Assembly: GCF_903819435.1 (NCBI RefSeq)
Contig: NZ_CAIJDP010000069.1
Location: 62,001-126,000 of the forward strand
Direction of reading: 5' to 3'
Source: Flavobacterium salmonis
GTDB lineage: Bacteria > Bacteroidota > Bacteroidia > Flavobacteriales > Flavobacteriaceae
Length of the DNA stretch: 64,000 nucleotides
The translations under genes were made by a program, and so were the position numbers. Within the stretch, counting starts at the first letter, position 1, and each line of letters begins with the position of its first letter. Under the pieces are notes generated by a model, which was not told the DNA's origin, did no database searches, and saw nothing but the letters and a program-made list of their open reading frames with translations. Positions 26,679-35,147 of this stretch are shown piece after piece.

Positions 26679-27653
26679 CTAATTGATAATTATTTTTTTA
26701 ACCGCTTTTCTATCCTGAGCAGTTATCTCAAACAGGTATGTTCCGGGAATTATATCAGTAAGTATAATATCGTTGTAATTTGCTGTAGGGAGATTTTTTA
26801 CAATTTTTCCGGTTATATCAAAAATGATAATACTGGTTTTTTCGTTGGTATTTAAATAAACAATATCTGAAGCAGGATTTGGATATAACATCACAGAATC
26901 AATATTAAAGTCTTTACCCCCTAAAGTTGCTGATTTCTGATTAATCACGCCCACGCCATTCAAATCAAAACCTCCTGCTGCAAAACCAGTCGAGTAAGGA
27001 TCATTGATTATATTTCCTTTACTGTCATAAGAGGCATACAAAGGATTAATTGTACCAATTACATCGATTATTTTAACATATGTAATATTGTTTTTATCTA
27101 ACAGAGTATTATCCTGAATGTCTGATAAATCAAATGGAGTTCCAAAACCGGTACGGTATTTTCCGGCGAGGTTATTAATGTATCTGCAATCAACTGCTCC
27201 AAAACCTCCAATTTGAGTTGTGGTTTGTGTTTCGCTATGTGAAGGAAACCTGAAAAAATTAATACCATCTGAGCTGACTTCTACAAAGGCCAATTCTAAA
27301 AAAGTATCGGAAAAACCATTTTCAAAAACGGCAAAATCAAATCCTGAACCATTAGCGATTGGAGTGTCGAAAGTTAAGGTTGCGCTTCCTCCATCACCCA
27401 GACACACAACACCTGATCCTGATGTACCACCTTTCATTCCGTCTGCTGGTGTTCCGGAAGAAGCCAAAGGGCTGTTTGCTATAGCAATATCCTGGGGACC
27501 TCTTACAACTGTAATCCCTGTTGCCCAGCCTACAAAAACGGAACTACTTTTTGCTATGGCAGTACTGCCGGTCTGACCTGCTGCCGGGGCATATGATTGT
27601 GAAGAAATTATTGAAGGAACGAATAACAGGTTATAAAGTAATTTTTTTAACAT
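26679..27653 (-). CDS. T9SS-secreted cell-surface protein of the B12 uptake locus
   Basis: A 324-residue protein with a signal peptide (cleavage near SSQSYAPAAG), a beta-rich body of about 220 residues (LTFDTPIANGSGFDFAVFEN; FVEVSSDGINFFRFPS; TYVKIIDVIG) and a C-terminal type A sorting domain (SVMLYPNPASDIVYLN to VKKIIIN) used for T9SS export and surface attachment. It follows the BtuG-like gene with only 55 nt and a hairpin between, and so lies downstream of the cobalamin riboswitch. A B12-capture role, functionally like Bacteroides BtuH, is an inference from position only. Confidence 0.7.
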   Translation of the reverse strand: MLKKLLYNLLFVPSIISSQSYAPAAGQTGSTAIAKSSSVFVGWATGITVVRGPQDIAIANSPLASSGTPADGMKGGTSGSGVVCLGDGGSATLTFDTPIANGSGFDFAVFENGFSDTFLELAFVEVSSDGINFFRFPSHSETQTTTQIGGFGAVDCRYINNLAGKYRTGFGTPFDLSDIQDNTLLDKNNITYVKIIDVIGTINPLYASYDSKGNIINDPYSTGFAAGGFDLNGVGVINQKSATLGGKDFNIDSVMLYPNPASDIVYLNTNEKTSIIIFDITGKIVKNLPTANYNDIILTDIIPGTYLFEITAQDRKAVKKIIIN

Positions 27654-27672
27654 TCTATATATGTTATTAAAA

Positions 27673-27700
27673 TGCCCTCATATTTTTGTTTATAAGGGCA
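27673..27700 (-). terminator. Hairpin between BtuG-like and surface-protein genes
   Basis: TGCCCT...AGGGCA, with further A/T pairing, between the two genes. The tail on the minus strand is only four T, so it may attenuate rather than stop transcription into the downstream gene. Confidence 0.5.
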
Positions 27701-27708
27701 TTTTTTGT

Positions 27709-28758
27709 TTAATCGTTAAAGTAAAAACCGTTTGATCCTATGCCTGTGGTTAATTCTTTTAGCAATGTTCCGTTTAAATTATAAATATAAGCTTGACCAT
27801 CTTTTGTGAAAACTCCATTAGCAATGTAAATGCGGTTATCATTTACAGCAAATCCATATACATAACCAGCCGGAGAAGTAACAATTGGCGTGGTTGAAGC
27901 CGCTGTTGCATTATCATTGATTGCATAAACTGAACTTCCGACAGTATAATAAATTTTGTCATCTTCGATATCCATAAAACCAGCTCCATCTAGGGTTTCA
28001 GGGAAAGTAATTTTAGAAACCGATTTGTCTGATAATTTTACTTTTACAATTTCACTTCTGTTGCCAGAAGGACCTCTTAAAATATACAAAATGCCGTCTT
28101 CTTCCTCTATAGAATCAGCATTTGATCCAATAGTTACTGGAGTTTCTAATGATTTAGTAGCAATATTTACAATCAGTAATTTGTCACTATTGTTCGGGTC
28201 GGTAATATATAATTTACCGTTCTCTTCTATAATTCTGTTCCCTGTTCCATTTAATGGTATTGGAGTTTCTGCTTTATTTGTTTTCAAATTAATTACCGCC
28301 ACAAAATCATCTGTATTACCTTCAGTATCCCAAGCACCTCCCCAAGCATATTCATTTGCATTGGTTACATATGCTTTTCCATTTTTTACAACACCATATC
28401 TTGGGTTTTTAAGGCCGGTTTCTATTTTATCTACTAGTTTAAAAGTGTATCTGTTAACTACATTAATTACATTAGAGCTACCTGAAATGATGTAAGCATT
28501 ATCACCATTAAAAAAAATGTTCTGCAAATAACCACCAGGGTTATCGTCGTTGTTATTTGATCCATATACGTCTTTTGTAAATGTAACTAAGTCATTATTT
28601 AGAAAAGAAACTGTACCTTTGACATCACTTCCTTCATTTAAGATGAAAAAACCATTATCATAAACTCCTTGCGGTTCGTTTGAATCTTCATCATCGTTTG
28701 AACACGAAACGAACATAGATGCACTAAGTGCTATTAAAAATAATTTACTAAGCTTCAT
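27709..28758 (-). CDS. BtuG-like beta-propeller surface lipoprotein (YncE/DUF5074 type)
   Basis: A 349-residue lipoprotein: signal to ASMFVSC, then SNDDEDS, a very good match to the flavobacterial surface-export signal (S-D-D-x-E type). The body is a series of propeller-blade repeats: FKLVDKIETGLKNPRYGVV, KAYVTNANEY, KLYITDPNNSDKLLIVNI, GILYILRGPSG and KIYYTVGSSVYAI. It is encoded 3 nt after BtuB and under the cobalamin riboswitch. Bacteroides BtuG, a YncE-like propeller, captures B12 with very high affinity and caps BtuB. The same role is inferred here from fold, surface signal and position. Confidence 0.75.
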   Translation of the reverse strand: MKLSKLFLIALSASMFVSCSNDDEDSNEPQGVYDNGFFILNEGSDVKGTVSFLNNDLVTFTKDVYGSNNNDDNPGGYLQNIFFNGDNAYIISGSSNVINVVNRYTFKLVDKIETGLKNPRYGVVKNGKAYVTNANEYAWGGAWDTEGNTDDFVAVINLKTNKAETPIPLNGTGNRIIEENGKLYITDPNNSDKLLIVNIATKSLETPVTIGSNADSIEEEDGILYILRGPSGNRSEIVKVKLSDKSVSKITFPETLDGAGFMDIEDDKIYYTVGSSVYAINDNATAASTTPIVTSPAGYVYGFAVNDNRIYIANGVFTKDGQAYIYNLNGTLLKELTTGIGSNGFYFND

Positions 28759-28761
28759 ATA

Positions 28762-30615
28762 TTAAAATTTTAAGATTAAATTCATATTAAAATTGCGACC
28801 TGGCATGGGTCTGTTTTCAAGACTTTCATAAGCTTCATTAAATAAATTCAGTATTTGAAAACCTAGTTTGAAAGATTCCATAAATTTGAAATCATAATCG
28901 ATTCCAATATTGGATACCATATAATCGTTTATAATTTCATCAGGATCATTGTCGGCTCTGGTATAAACAAAACCATTATATAAAAACTGATAATTGGCAG
29001 AAATTCTATTTCTGGAATAAACAACTGCAGCTGTAGCTTTATCGAAAGGGACAAAAAAGAGTTGTTTTTTAGTATCAATATTTTCAGAAATTGTATGGGC
29101 ATAAGTAGCATTAAGGGCAAAAATATTTTTACCAAATTGTTTTTTCCAGCTAAATAAAGTTTCTGCTCCGTAACTGTTTACTTTGTCTGTGTTTTGTGGT
29201 GTCCATATCCCATTTTTGCCCGGAACCCATTGTAATAAGTCTTTTATTTTGATGTAATAAAAAGTCTGGGTTAATGTAATATTGCTGAATGTAAACATGT
29301 TTCCAACTTCGGCCTGATAGGAACTTTCAGGTTTTAAATCGCGATTTCCGCCTGGTTCCCAATACAAATCATTAAAAGTCGGGATTCTGAAATTACGTGA
29401 TACATTCAATTTCAAATTGTACAATTGGCTAAACTGATAAGAAGAACCTAAAGAAAATAAAATCGGTGATTTGTAATTGTCTGTGAATTCTTTTCGAACA
29501 CCAAATTCGTTTTTCCAGCTGGCAGAAATATCCTCTTTTAGTAATAAAGAAGCAGAACTAATTTCACGGGTATTGGTTCCAAAACCGCTTCCTGTCCCTG
29601 TGGTTTTATTATAATCTAGAATCCCATTTATCTGAGTTGATTTAAATAGAGTATAACCAAAATCAGCTTTTGTAATTAAGCTCTCTGTTTTTCCGTATGT
29701 GTAATTGTTTGTTGAATTATCAGCGTAATATTGATAGTTTTCGTATATGTATGCTGTTTTGAGATTTGCAGTGAATTTGCCAAAACTACCATCGTATTCT
29801 AATAAATTTCTATTGAAACCATTGATGTATTTACTTGGAGTTTCAGTTTCTGTGATTAAAGAAGTATTTCGGTCTGTATTTGATGTTTGACTGTATAACT
29901 TAAGAAAGTTCTTTGCATTAAGTTTGTAGCCTAAATTGGCACTGATCGTAAAAATATTGTATTCACCATTTCGATTCCACCGCTGTTCTCCCTTCCATGT
30001 GTATTTATTTAGGTATTTGTAATCGTTGGTTGAGCTGTTGTTGGAAAAACCAATTTGTGCGCTCCATTTTTCATTAGAAATATTGGTTTTATAATTGATT
30101 CCAATTGTATTAAAGCTTCCGTAATCCAGTTTTAAATTATTCTCAAAACGATTATAAAATTCCAAATCGTTATTTAAATGTACTGTTCCGCCAATTGCTC
30201 CACTGCCGTAAATTACGCTTCCACCACCTGCTTTTACACTCACAGAATTATAATCGGATCCGGAAATTGTATTGAAATCAGTACTTCCGTTCATTTGTGA
30301 ATTAATGTTGATTCCGTTCCAGATTACAGCTGTCTGAGAAGAAGTTGTTCCTCTAAAAGAAACCGTAGAAAGCATTCCACGACCGTATTCCTTGAAATAA
30401 AGTGTCGAATTGAAATTTAATAAATCAGTCAGTAAAGCCTCGTTTTTATTGATGATGGAGTCATTGAGTTTTAAAACCGACTGAGAGTTTGAGTATTTTT
30501 TTAAATTTTTATCCGAAACAACAACTTCTTTTAATTTTGTAATAGAGTCGTTCTGCGCCAAAATAATCTGGCACAAAAGCAAAAAGCAAAAAGCAAAACG
30601 TTTTTTAAAAGTCAT
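28762..30615 (-). CDS. btuB: TonB-dependent outer-membrane cobalamin receptor
   Basis: A 617-residue receptor with signal peptide (FCFLLLCQIILAQN), an N-terminal TonB-box-like stretch, a plug domain (LLNFNSTLYFKEYGRGMLST; VSFRGTTSSQTAVIWNGINI; GGSVIYGSGAIGGTVHLNND) and a barrel ending in NMNLILKF with a terminal phenylalanine. It has no carboxypeptidase-regulatory domain, which fits BtuB-type size. Identity as BtuB rests on the cobalamin riboswitch directly upstream and on the cob/btu neighbours. It probably forms a complex with the lipoprotein encoded 3 nt downstream. Confidence 0.87.
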   Translation of the reverse strand: MTFKKRFAFCFLLLCQIILAQNDSITKLKEVVVSDKNLKKYSNSQSVLKLNDSIINKNEALLTDLLNFNSTLYFKEYGRGMLSTVSFRGTTSSQTAVIWNGININSQMNGSTDFNTISGSDYNSVSVKAGGGSVIYGSGAIGGTVHLNNDLEFYNRFENNLKLDYGSFNTIGINYKTNISNEKWSAQIGFSNNSSTNDYKYLNKYTWKGEQRWNRNGEYNIFTISANLGYKLNAKNFLKLYSQTSNTDRNTSLITETETPSKYINGFNRNLLEYDGSFGKFTANLKTAYIYENYQYYADNSTNNYTYGKTESLITKADFGYTLFKSTQINGILDYNKTTGTGSGFGTNTREISSASLLLKEDISASWKNEFGVRKEFTDNYKSPILFSLGSSYQFSQLYNLKLNVSRNFRIPTFNDLYWEPGGNRDLKPESSYQAEVGNMFTFSNITLTQTFYYIKIKDLLQWVPGKNGIWTPQNTDKVNSYGAETLFSWKKQFGKNIFALNATYAHTISENIDTKKQLFFVPFDKATAAVVYSRNRISANYQFLYNGFVYTRADNDPDEIINDYMVSNIGIDYDFKFMESFKLGFQILNLFNEAYESLENRPMPGRNFNMNLILKF

Positions 30616-30656
30616 AATTTCTACACTCTTTTTCCCGAGAGTTCGATATTTGTTAA

Positions 30657-30862
30657 TAAGGCAGGTCTCCTGGCTTGCGTCTTGTTGTTTACCTTCCCAT
30701 CACGCAGCCGTGACAGTGGTTTTGTAGATAACAACAAGCATTCTTTTAAAAAGAACTAAGCTTACAGTTGCGGGTACAGCTCAAGAATTTGATTTTAAAA
30801 TACTTAAAATCAGTCACTTGATTCCCTTTTAATGTGTTTTTTAATCAAAAACACAACCTTAA
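30657..30862 (-). promoter_or_regulatory. Cobalamin (adenosylcobalamin) riboswitch
   Basis: Read on the minus strand: AGGGAATCAAGTGACTG, GAGCTGTACCCGCAACTGT (core of the conserved junction), CCACTGTCACGGCTGCGTGA, GGGAAGGT and finally the B12 box AAGCCAGGAGACCTGCCT at 30659-30676. These are the hallmark blocks of the class I cobalamin riboswitch in the right order. Between the B12 box and the btuB start, ACTCT...AGAGT can form a small hairpin near the start codon, a possible expression platform. Binding of cobalamin is expected to shut off btuB and the genes behind it. Confidence 0.93.
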
Positions 30863-30869
30863 TCGGGTG

Positions 30870-30902
30870 CAAAGATAAAGTTAAAAAAGTGTAAAATTCA
30901 AA
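30870..30902 (-). promoter_or_regulatory. Promoter driving the riboswitch leader and btuB
   Basis: On the minus strand TTTG (30899-30902), a 21-nt spacer and TATCTTTG (30870-30877). Transcription would begin near 30862, exactly where the riboswitch begins. Confidence 0.75.
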
Positions 30903-30943
30903 TTTGTTTTACTTTTTAAAACACTTGATAAAGAAAAGACGCC

Positions 30944-31480
30944 TTAAAAATTGATTTTGATGACCTCTCCAAAGTCTGCTTTATTCTGAAAAGCATCTTT
31001 TAAAGGTAGTGATGAATGATAGCACAAAAAGCTTCTGATGATGCCGGCATGCGTTACGATGATAATCGGTAAATGGGACTTTTTTGATTTAATTTCGGAT
31101 AAGAAATCGCCAGTTCTTTCGTGTAATTCCACAAAAGATTCTCCGTTTGAAGCACGGATATTAACAAAATTTTCCATCCATGGATTGAGTTGCTCCGGCG
31201 GAATTTCATTCCACGTTTTCATTTCCCAATCGCCAAAATGCATTTCTTTCAAGCGATTATCTTCCTGGTAAGAAATCGTATTTATATTTTTTTGAATGTA
31301 TTTCGCCAAAATCACACATCGTTTCAACGGACTCGAAAAAATTATTGCTTTAGAAGGTAGTTGTGAAAGGATGTTTTCGAAAACAGACTCAAAAGGCTCC
31401 GCTAAATCTACATCAGATTGTCCGTAGCAAATTCCTTTTTCGCAGGTCGTTTCGGTATGGCGAACTAAATAAATTTCCAT
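30944..31480 (-). CDS. cobC: Alpha-ribazole-5'-phosphate phosphatase, histidine phosphatase family
   Basis: Start chosen at ATG 31480 (MEIYLVRHTETT), giving 178 residues; a longer frame upstream would place 20 odd residues before the catalytic motif. The phosphohistidine motif LVRHTET, the second catalytic arginine in FSSPLKRCVILAKYI and the C-terminal VTHAGIIRSF are intact. It removes the 5'-phosphate of alpha-ribazole phosphate (or of cobalamin phosphate) in lower-loop assembly. It overlaps the end of cobS by 16 nt, so it is co-translated. Confidence 0.85.
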   Translation of the reverse strand: MEIYLVRHTETTCEKGICYGQSDVDLAEPFESVFENILSQLPSKAIIFSSPLKRCVILAKYIQKNINTISYQEDNRLKEMHFGDWEMKTWNEIPPEQLNPWMENFVNIRASNGESFVELHERTGDFLSEIKSKKSHLPIIIVTHAGIIRSFLCYHSSLPLKDAFQNKADFGEVIKINF

Positions 31481-32256
31481 ATAAAAAGAATGCTTAAATA
31501 ATAAAGCACTTCGCAAACTTGTTGGGTAGCGCCCAGACAATCACCGGTATAGCCGTCAATCCATTTTTGAAAATAACGAGCTAAAAAATAACGAGTCAGG
31601 AAAACAGGAATTAAAACTAAAAGTATTTTATATTGAAAATAGGAGAGTGCCAATAGGGGAAGTAATCCGAAGAAAAACGAACCGAAAACCTCTTTCCAAC
31701 TATGACTTTTAGCAATGGGTTTGCTTTTGCTTGAAGCATCATCTCGTGAATATTCGTGAGTAAAAATAATGGATATTGCGGCCAGACGGCTCAATGCGTG
31801 TACAGAAATAAACAATAGATAAATTTGAAAATAGGAGCTATCGTTTGTAAATAGTAAAACAGATTCAGAAAGTAATTTGAATTTCAATAAAAAAAGCAGC
31901 ACTAAACCAATCGCACCATAAGCGCCAATTGAACTGTCTTTCATAATCATGAGGATTTTTTCTTTAGTCCAGCCTCCGCCAAAACCATCGCAGACATCAG
32001 CAAAACCATCTTCGTGAAAGGCGCCTGTTGTGAGTATAGAAGTAATGATTGCTAAAATAACAGCTGTTTCTGTAGAAAGAAAAAGAGAAGAAACATAGAA
32101 AGCAACAAATGATATGCTTCCCACAATCCAGCCAATTAAAGGGAAATATCGTGTGGCTTTGTTTAAATATTCAGGATCGTGACTGATGTTTTTCGGACAT
32201 GGAATCCGGCTATAAAACATTAGACATGTAAAGAAAATATGTAGTTCTTTTTTCAT
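31465..32256 (-). CDS. cobS: Adenosylcobinamide-GDP ribazoletransferase (cobalamin synthase)
   Basis: A 263-residue integral membrane enzyme that joins alpha-ribazole (phosphate) to adenosylcobinamide-GDP. The motif EDGFADVCDGFGGGWTKEK and SSIGAYGAIGLVLLFLLK are family signatures; about six helices follow. The N-terminus (FFTCLMFYSRIPCPKNISHD) is also typical. It lies between bluB-cobT (51 nt upstream) and cobC (overlapping). Confidence 0.93.
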   Translation of the reverse strand: MKKELHIFFTCLMFYSRIPCPKNISHDPEYLNKATRYFPLIGWIVGSISFVAFYVSSLFLSTETAVILAIITSILTTGAFHEDGFADVCDGFGGGWTKEKILMIMKDSSIGAYGAIGLVLLFLLKFKLLSESVLLFTNDSSYFQIYLLFISVHALSRLAAISIIFTHEYSRDDASSKSKPIAKSHSWKEVFGSFFFGLLPLLALSYFQYKILLVLIPVFLTRYFLARYFQKWIDGYTGDCLGATQQVCEVLYYLSILFIWKFI

Positions 32257-32307
32257 TAAAAGATTTGATTTTTATATTTTGATTGAAATTGAATTTTGCA
32301 ATTGCTT

Positions 32308-33987
32308 TTATTTCCTACTCACTCCCGCACTTTCAAAACTCGCCATTTCATTCAAAAAAGCCTCAGCAGATTTCAGAATAGGAAAAGCAACAGCACAGCC
32401 TGTTCCTTCTCCAAGGCGCAAATCTAAATTTAAAATTGGTTTTACCTGCAGATAATTCAATAATTTTTGATGTGCTTTTTCGGCAGAGCAGTGGCAGAAA
32501 ACAGCATTTTGTAAAATATCAGGATTTATTTTTGAAGCAATTAAAAAGGCAACACTGCAAATAAAGCCATCAACCAAAACAATCATATTGTTCCCGAAAG
32601 CTGTTAACATTCCGCTTGTCATTTGTATGATTTCAAAACCTCCAAAGTAGGCGAGCTGCTGCATTAATTCGGCCGGGCCAGAATAATTTTCAATCGCTTT
32701 TTTAAGCAGATTTTGTTTCTGAATTAAATTTTTATCAATAACTCCTGTTCCTTTTCCAACACATTCTTCAATCGGAAAACCGGTTAAAACGCTCATCAGA
32801 ACTGAAGCTGTCGAAGTGTTTCCAATTCCCATTTCACCAAAACCAATACAATTAGAACCTGTTTTGGCAATAGTTTCGACAACTGATTTTCCTTTTTCAA
32901 AACACAATTGCAATTCGGTTTCACTCATTGCCGGCGCATGCAAAAAAGATTGGGTTCCTTTTGCGATTTTCGCATTGATCAGTTTAGCATTTGTTGGGAA
33001 ATCATAATTAACTCCGGAATCGACAATTGAAAGTTGAATATCATGCTGATTGCAAAAAACATTAATTGCAGCACCGCCTTCCAGAAAATTACCAACCATT
33101 TGTCTGGTTACATCCTGTGGATAAGCACTTACACCGTGATTTGCAATTCCGTGATCAGCTGCAAAAACGACAATATTAGGATTGTTTATTTTTGGATTTA
33201 AAGTTTTAAAAACTGTCCCTAACTGAAAAGCCAAAGTTTCTAAAGTGCCTAAAGCACCAACAGGTTTGGTTTTAGAATCTATTTTTTCCTGCAGCAGTAT
33301 GTTGAAATTGGTTTCGTCTTCAGTTTCAGATTGAGGTTTTAAAACAAAATCCGACACATGATTTAGATTAACATTTTTAATTTCTGTACAATCCGGAGTT
33401 TCAGATTTTTGTTTCCAATGCAGTTGCTGTAACATCGGTTGATTATCGTAATTGGTTGCAGGTTTTCCAATACAGAAATACCCCAGAGGTTCAATGTTTT
33501 GAGGTAGGTTAAGTATTTTTTTAAACTTATAATAATTCAAAATCGAAACCCATCCCATCCCATATCCTTGCTCTGTAAGGGATAGCCAGATATTTTGAGC
33601 TGCACAAACCGAACTAAATTTTACCGCCTCATTGCTTCCAACAGTTCCAATTGTAAATTGATTCAGAACCGATCTGTCGTACGCAATGATAAGCCCGATT
33701 GGGGCTTCTTCAATCGCTTCCAGTTTCAGGGATTTGTAATGTTCTTTTTGCTCTGGATTATCTGTAAGTTCTTCGGCCTTTTTATTATAATCCAAAAATA
33801 AATTTTTAACTGCACTCTTTACTTCTGCAGATTTGATGATATAATATCTTGTGGCATCCGTCAATCCTACAGAAGGTGCCCAATGTCCGGCCTGCAAAGC
33901 TTTTTTAATCACCTCGTCAGGAACGGTATCGGCTGTAAAATGTCGGGTATCACGACGTGATTTTAGTATATCGTCCAGATTGCTCAT
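32308..33987 (-). CDS. BluB-CobT fusion: dimethylbenzimidazole synthase plus phosphoribosyltransferase
   Basis: A 559-residue two-domain enzyme. Residues 1-205 are BluB, the flavin-destroying enzyme that makes 5,6-dimethylbenzimidazole from FMNH2: RRDTRHF, AGHWAPSVGL, and CAAQNIWLSLTEQGYGMGWV. Residues 225-559 are CobT, which joins DMB to nicotinate mononucleotide to give alpha-ribazole phosphate: KPVGALGTLE, FAADHGIANHGVSAYP, FGEMGIGNTSTAS and the catalytic glutamate in LGEGTGCAV (about E527). A linker of about 20 residues joins them. Both domains look complete, so ligand synthesis and activation are physically coupled. Confidence 0.92.
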   Translation of the reverse strand: MSNLDDILKSRRDTRHFTADTVPDEVIKKALQAGHWAPSVGLTDATRYYIIKSAEVKSAVKNLFLDYNKKAEELTDNPEQKEHYKSLKLEAIEEAPIGLIIAYDRSVLNQFTIGTVGSNEAVKFSSVCAAQNIWLSLTEQGYGMGWVSILNYYKFKKILNLPQNIEPLGYFCIGKPATNYDNQPMLQQLHWKQKSETPDCTEIKNVNLNHVSDFVLKPQSETEDETNFNILLQEKIDSKTKPVGALGTLETLAFQLGTVFKTLNPKINNPNIVVFAADHGIANHGVSAYPQDVTRQMVGNFLEGGAAINVFCNQHDIQLSIVDSGVNYDFPTNAKLINAKIAKGTQSFLHAPAMSETELQLCFEKGKSVVETIAKTGSNCIGFGEMGIGNTSTASVLMSVLTGFPIEECVGKGTGVIDKNLIQKQNLLKKAIENYSGPAELMQQLAYFGGFEIIQMTSGMLTAFGNNMIVLVDGFICSVAFLIASKINPDILQNAVFCHCSAEKAHQKLLNYLQVKPILNLDLRLGEGTGCAVAFPILKSAEAFLNEMASFESAGVSRK

Positions 33988-33992
33988 TTTTA

Positions 33993-34195
33993 AAAATCAA
34001 TTACAATGTCAAAATCAATTACAATGTCAAAATCAAAATCAATTACAATTTCAAAAATCAATTGCAATAATCTTGATGTTTGAATTTATGTAAAGTTAAG
34101 GCAGAGCTTTGGAATTTGGAATTTAAAATGTTGGAATTTGTTTATTAATTGATATTGATTTTTGAAATTGCCATTGTTTTTGAAATTGATTTTTG
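33993..34195. repeat. AT-rich repeat block between cobU and bluB-cobT
   Basis: The unit AAAATCAATTACAATGTC occurs twice in tandem (from about 34003), then in degraded form to about 34069. An opposed set of related units (TGAAATTGATTTTTG) lies at about 34147-34195. The middle carries GGAATTTGGAATTT direct repeats. The block fills the gap between two minus-strand genes; no open frame is evident. It may break the B12 operon into two transcripts. Confidence 0.6.
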
Positions 34196-34196
34196 C

Positions 34197-34706
34197 CTAA
34201 CCTTTTATTTTAACCGGAATACCTGAAACCATCAAAACCACTTCGTCTGCATTTGAAGCCAGAAACTGATTCATCCAGCCTTGCAGTTCGGTAAATTTTC
34301 TGCCAATGTGAGTATCGGCATGGACGCCCATTCCAATTTCGTTTGTTACAATAATCAGGTTAGTATTTTCTTGACTGGCTATTTTTTTAAATTCGCTTTT
34401 TGCTTCTTCAAGTGATAATGAGACATCATTTTTGGTATCAACAAAAAAATTGGTCAGCCAGAGCGTTACGCAGTCAATCAAAGCTGTTTTGTCTGAAAAG
34501 TCAATTTCACTCAAATATTTTTCTTTTTCAATATTGGTCCATCGTTCGTCGCGTTCCTGTTGATGACGGTCAATTCGGTTCTGGAAATCATCATCCCATT
34601 TTCTGGCCGTAGCGACATAAATTGGCGCATTTGAAAGCTGTAAAGCTAAAGTCTGAGCGTAGCTGCTTTTTCCGGAACGTTCACCTCCGGTAATTAAGTA
34701 AATCAT
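34197..34706 (-). CDS. cobU: Adenosylcobinamide kinase / adenosylcobinamide-phosphate guanylyltransferase
   Basis: A 169-residue cytoplasmic enzyme that phosphorylates adenosylcobinamide and transfers GMP to it. The Walker A TGGERSGKSSYA is at residues 6-17, the guanylylated histidine is in RIDRHQQERDERW (H48) and VTNEIGMGVHADTHIGRKF is the second signature. It is the most upstream gene of the minus-strand cob group and is separated from bluB-cobT by a 209-bp repeat block. Confidence 0.92.
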   Translation of the reverse strand: MIYLITGGERSGKSSYAQTLALQLSNAPIYVATARKWDDDFQNRIDRHQQERDERWTNIEKEKYLSEIDFSDKTALIDCVTLWLTNFFVDTKNDVSLSLEEAKSEFKKIASQENTNLIIVTNEIGMGVHADTHIGRKFTELQGWMNQFLASNADEVVLMVSGIPVKIKG

Positions 34707-34710
34707 TATT

Positions 34711-35147
34711 TAAATTGTTGATTGTAAATTGTTAGTTATTAATTAAGAAAGAACTTACTTAGCCATAACTTGGCTTTTAGTAGTTTTAATTATGCTGGTT
34801 ATTAATTTTAATATTGTAATTGCATCATTGTTAATGTTCCCGAATTCTTTTTCATTTAAATAGTCAGTTGCTTTGAGAAGTTCCAACCAATAAATTGTTT
34901 CATTGGCTTCTTTTTGAGCTATTGCAAATTTATGAATAAAATCATTTTTACTTTCAGCATGCTCTGCTTCTCTTATCATAGCACCAATACTGGTTTCGGA
35001 TCGCAGGAGCTGTTTGAGAGAGTGAATTCTTTTTTCTCAATCCATAGATATTGATGTAATTTAACTATTCGAATAGCAAAATCAAAACTTTTATCTTTTA
35101 CAATGTTATTTTTCATTAACAACTAACAATTTATAATTAACAATTAA
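34711..35147. mobile_element. Inverted-repeat-bounded cassette with a four-helix-bundle gene
   Basis: The segment 34711-34746 is the reverse complement of 35112-35147 at 31 of 36 positions, with a perfect 13-bp core AACTAACAATTTA in the arms. The arms enclose a single decayed gene and touch its start codon. Such genes, the rRNA-intervening-sequence type, are scattered in flavobacterial genomes. No transposase is present, so this would be a non-autonomous element. Target-site duplications were not evident. Confidence 0.5.
34755..35116 (-). pseudogene. Four-helix-bundle (S23/rRNA intervening sequence) protein, frameshifted
   Basis: From ATG 35116 the frame reads MKNNIVKDKSFDFAIRIVKL, then EKKEFTLS, and fails at CTCTCAAACAG. 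Restoring one A (AAAA for AAA at 35012-35014) gives SKQLLRSETSIGAMIREAEH and continues without a break to LKLITSIIKTT at 34755, the full four-helix-bundle pattern of about 120 residues. The gene therefore carries a one-base deletion in a homopolymer. The family has no settled function outside rRNA introns. A downstream internal ATG at 34979 gives a 74-residue remnant. Confidence 0.75.

Noticed and set aside
27956..28495. 179-codon plus-strand open frame opposite the BtuG-like gene
   Set aside because: Shadow of a well-supported propeller lipoprotein; no domain and an atypical composition.
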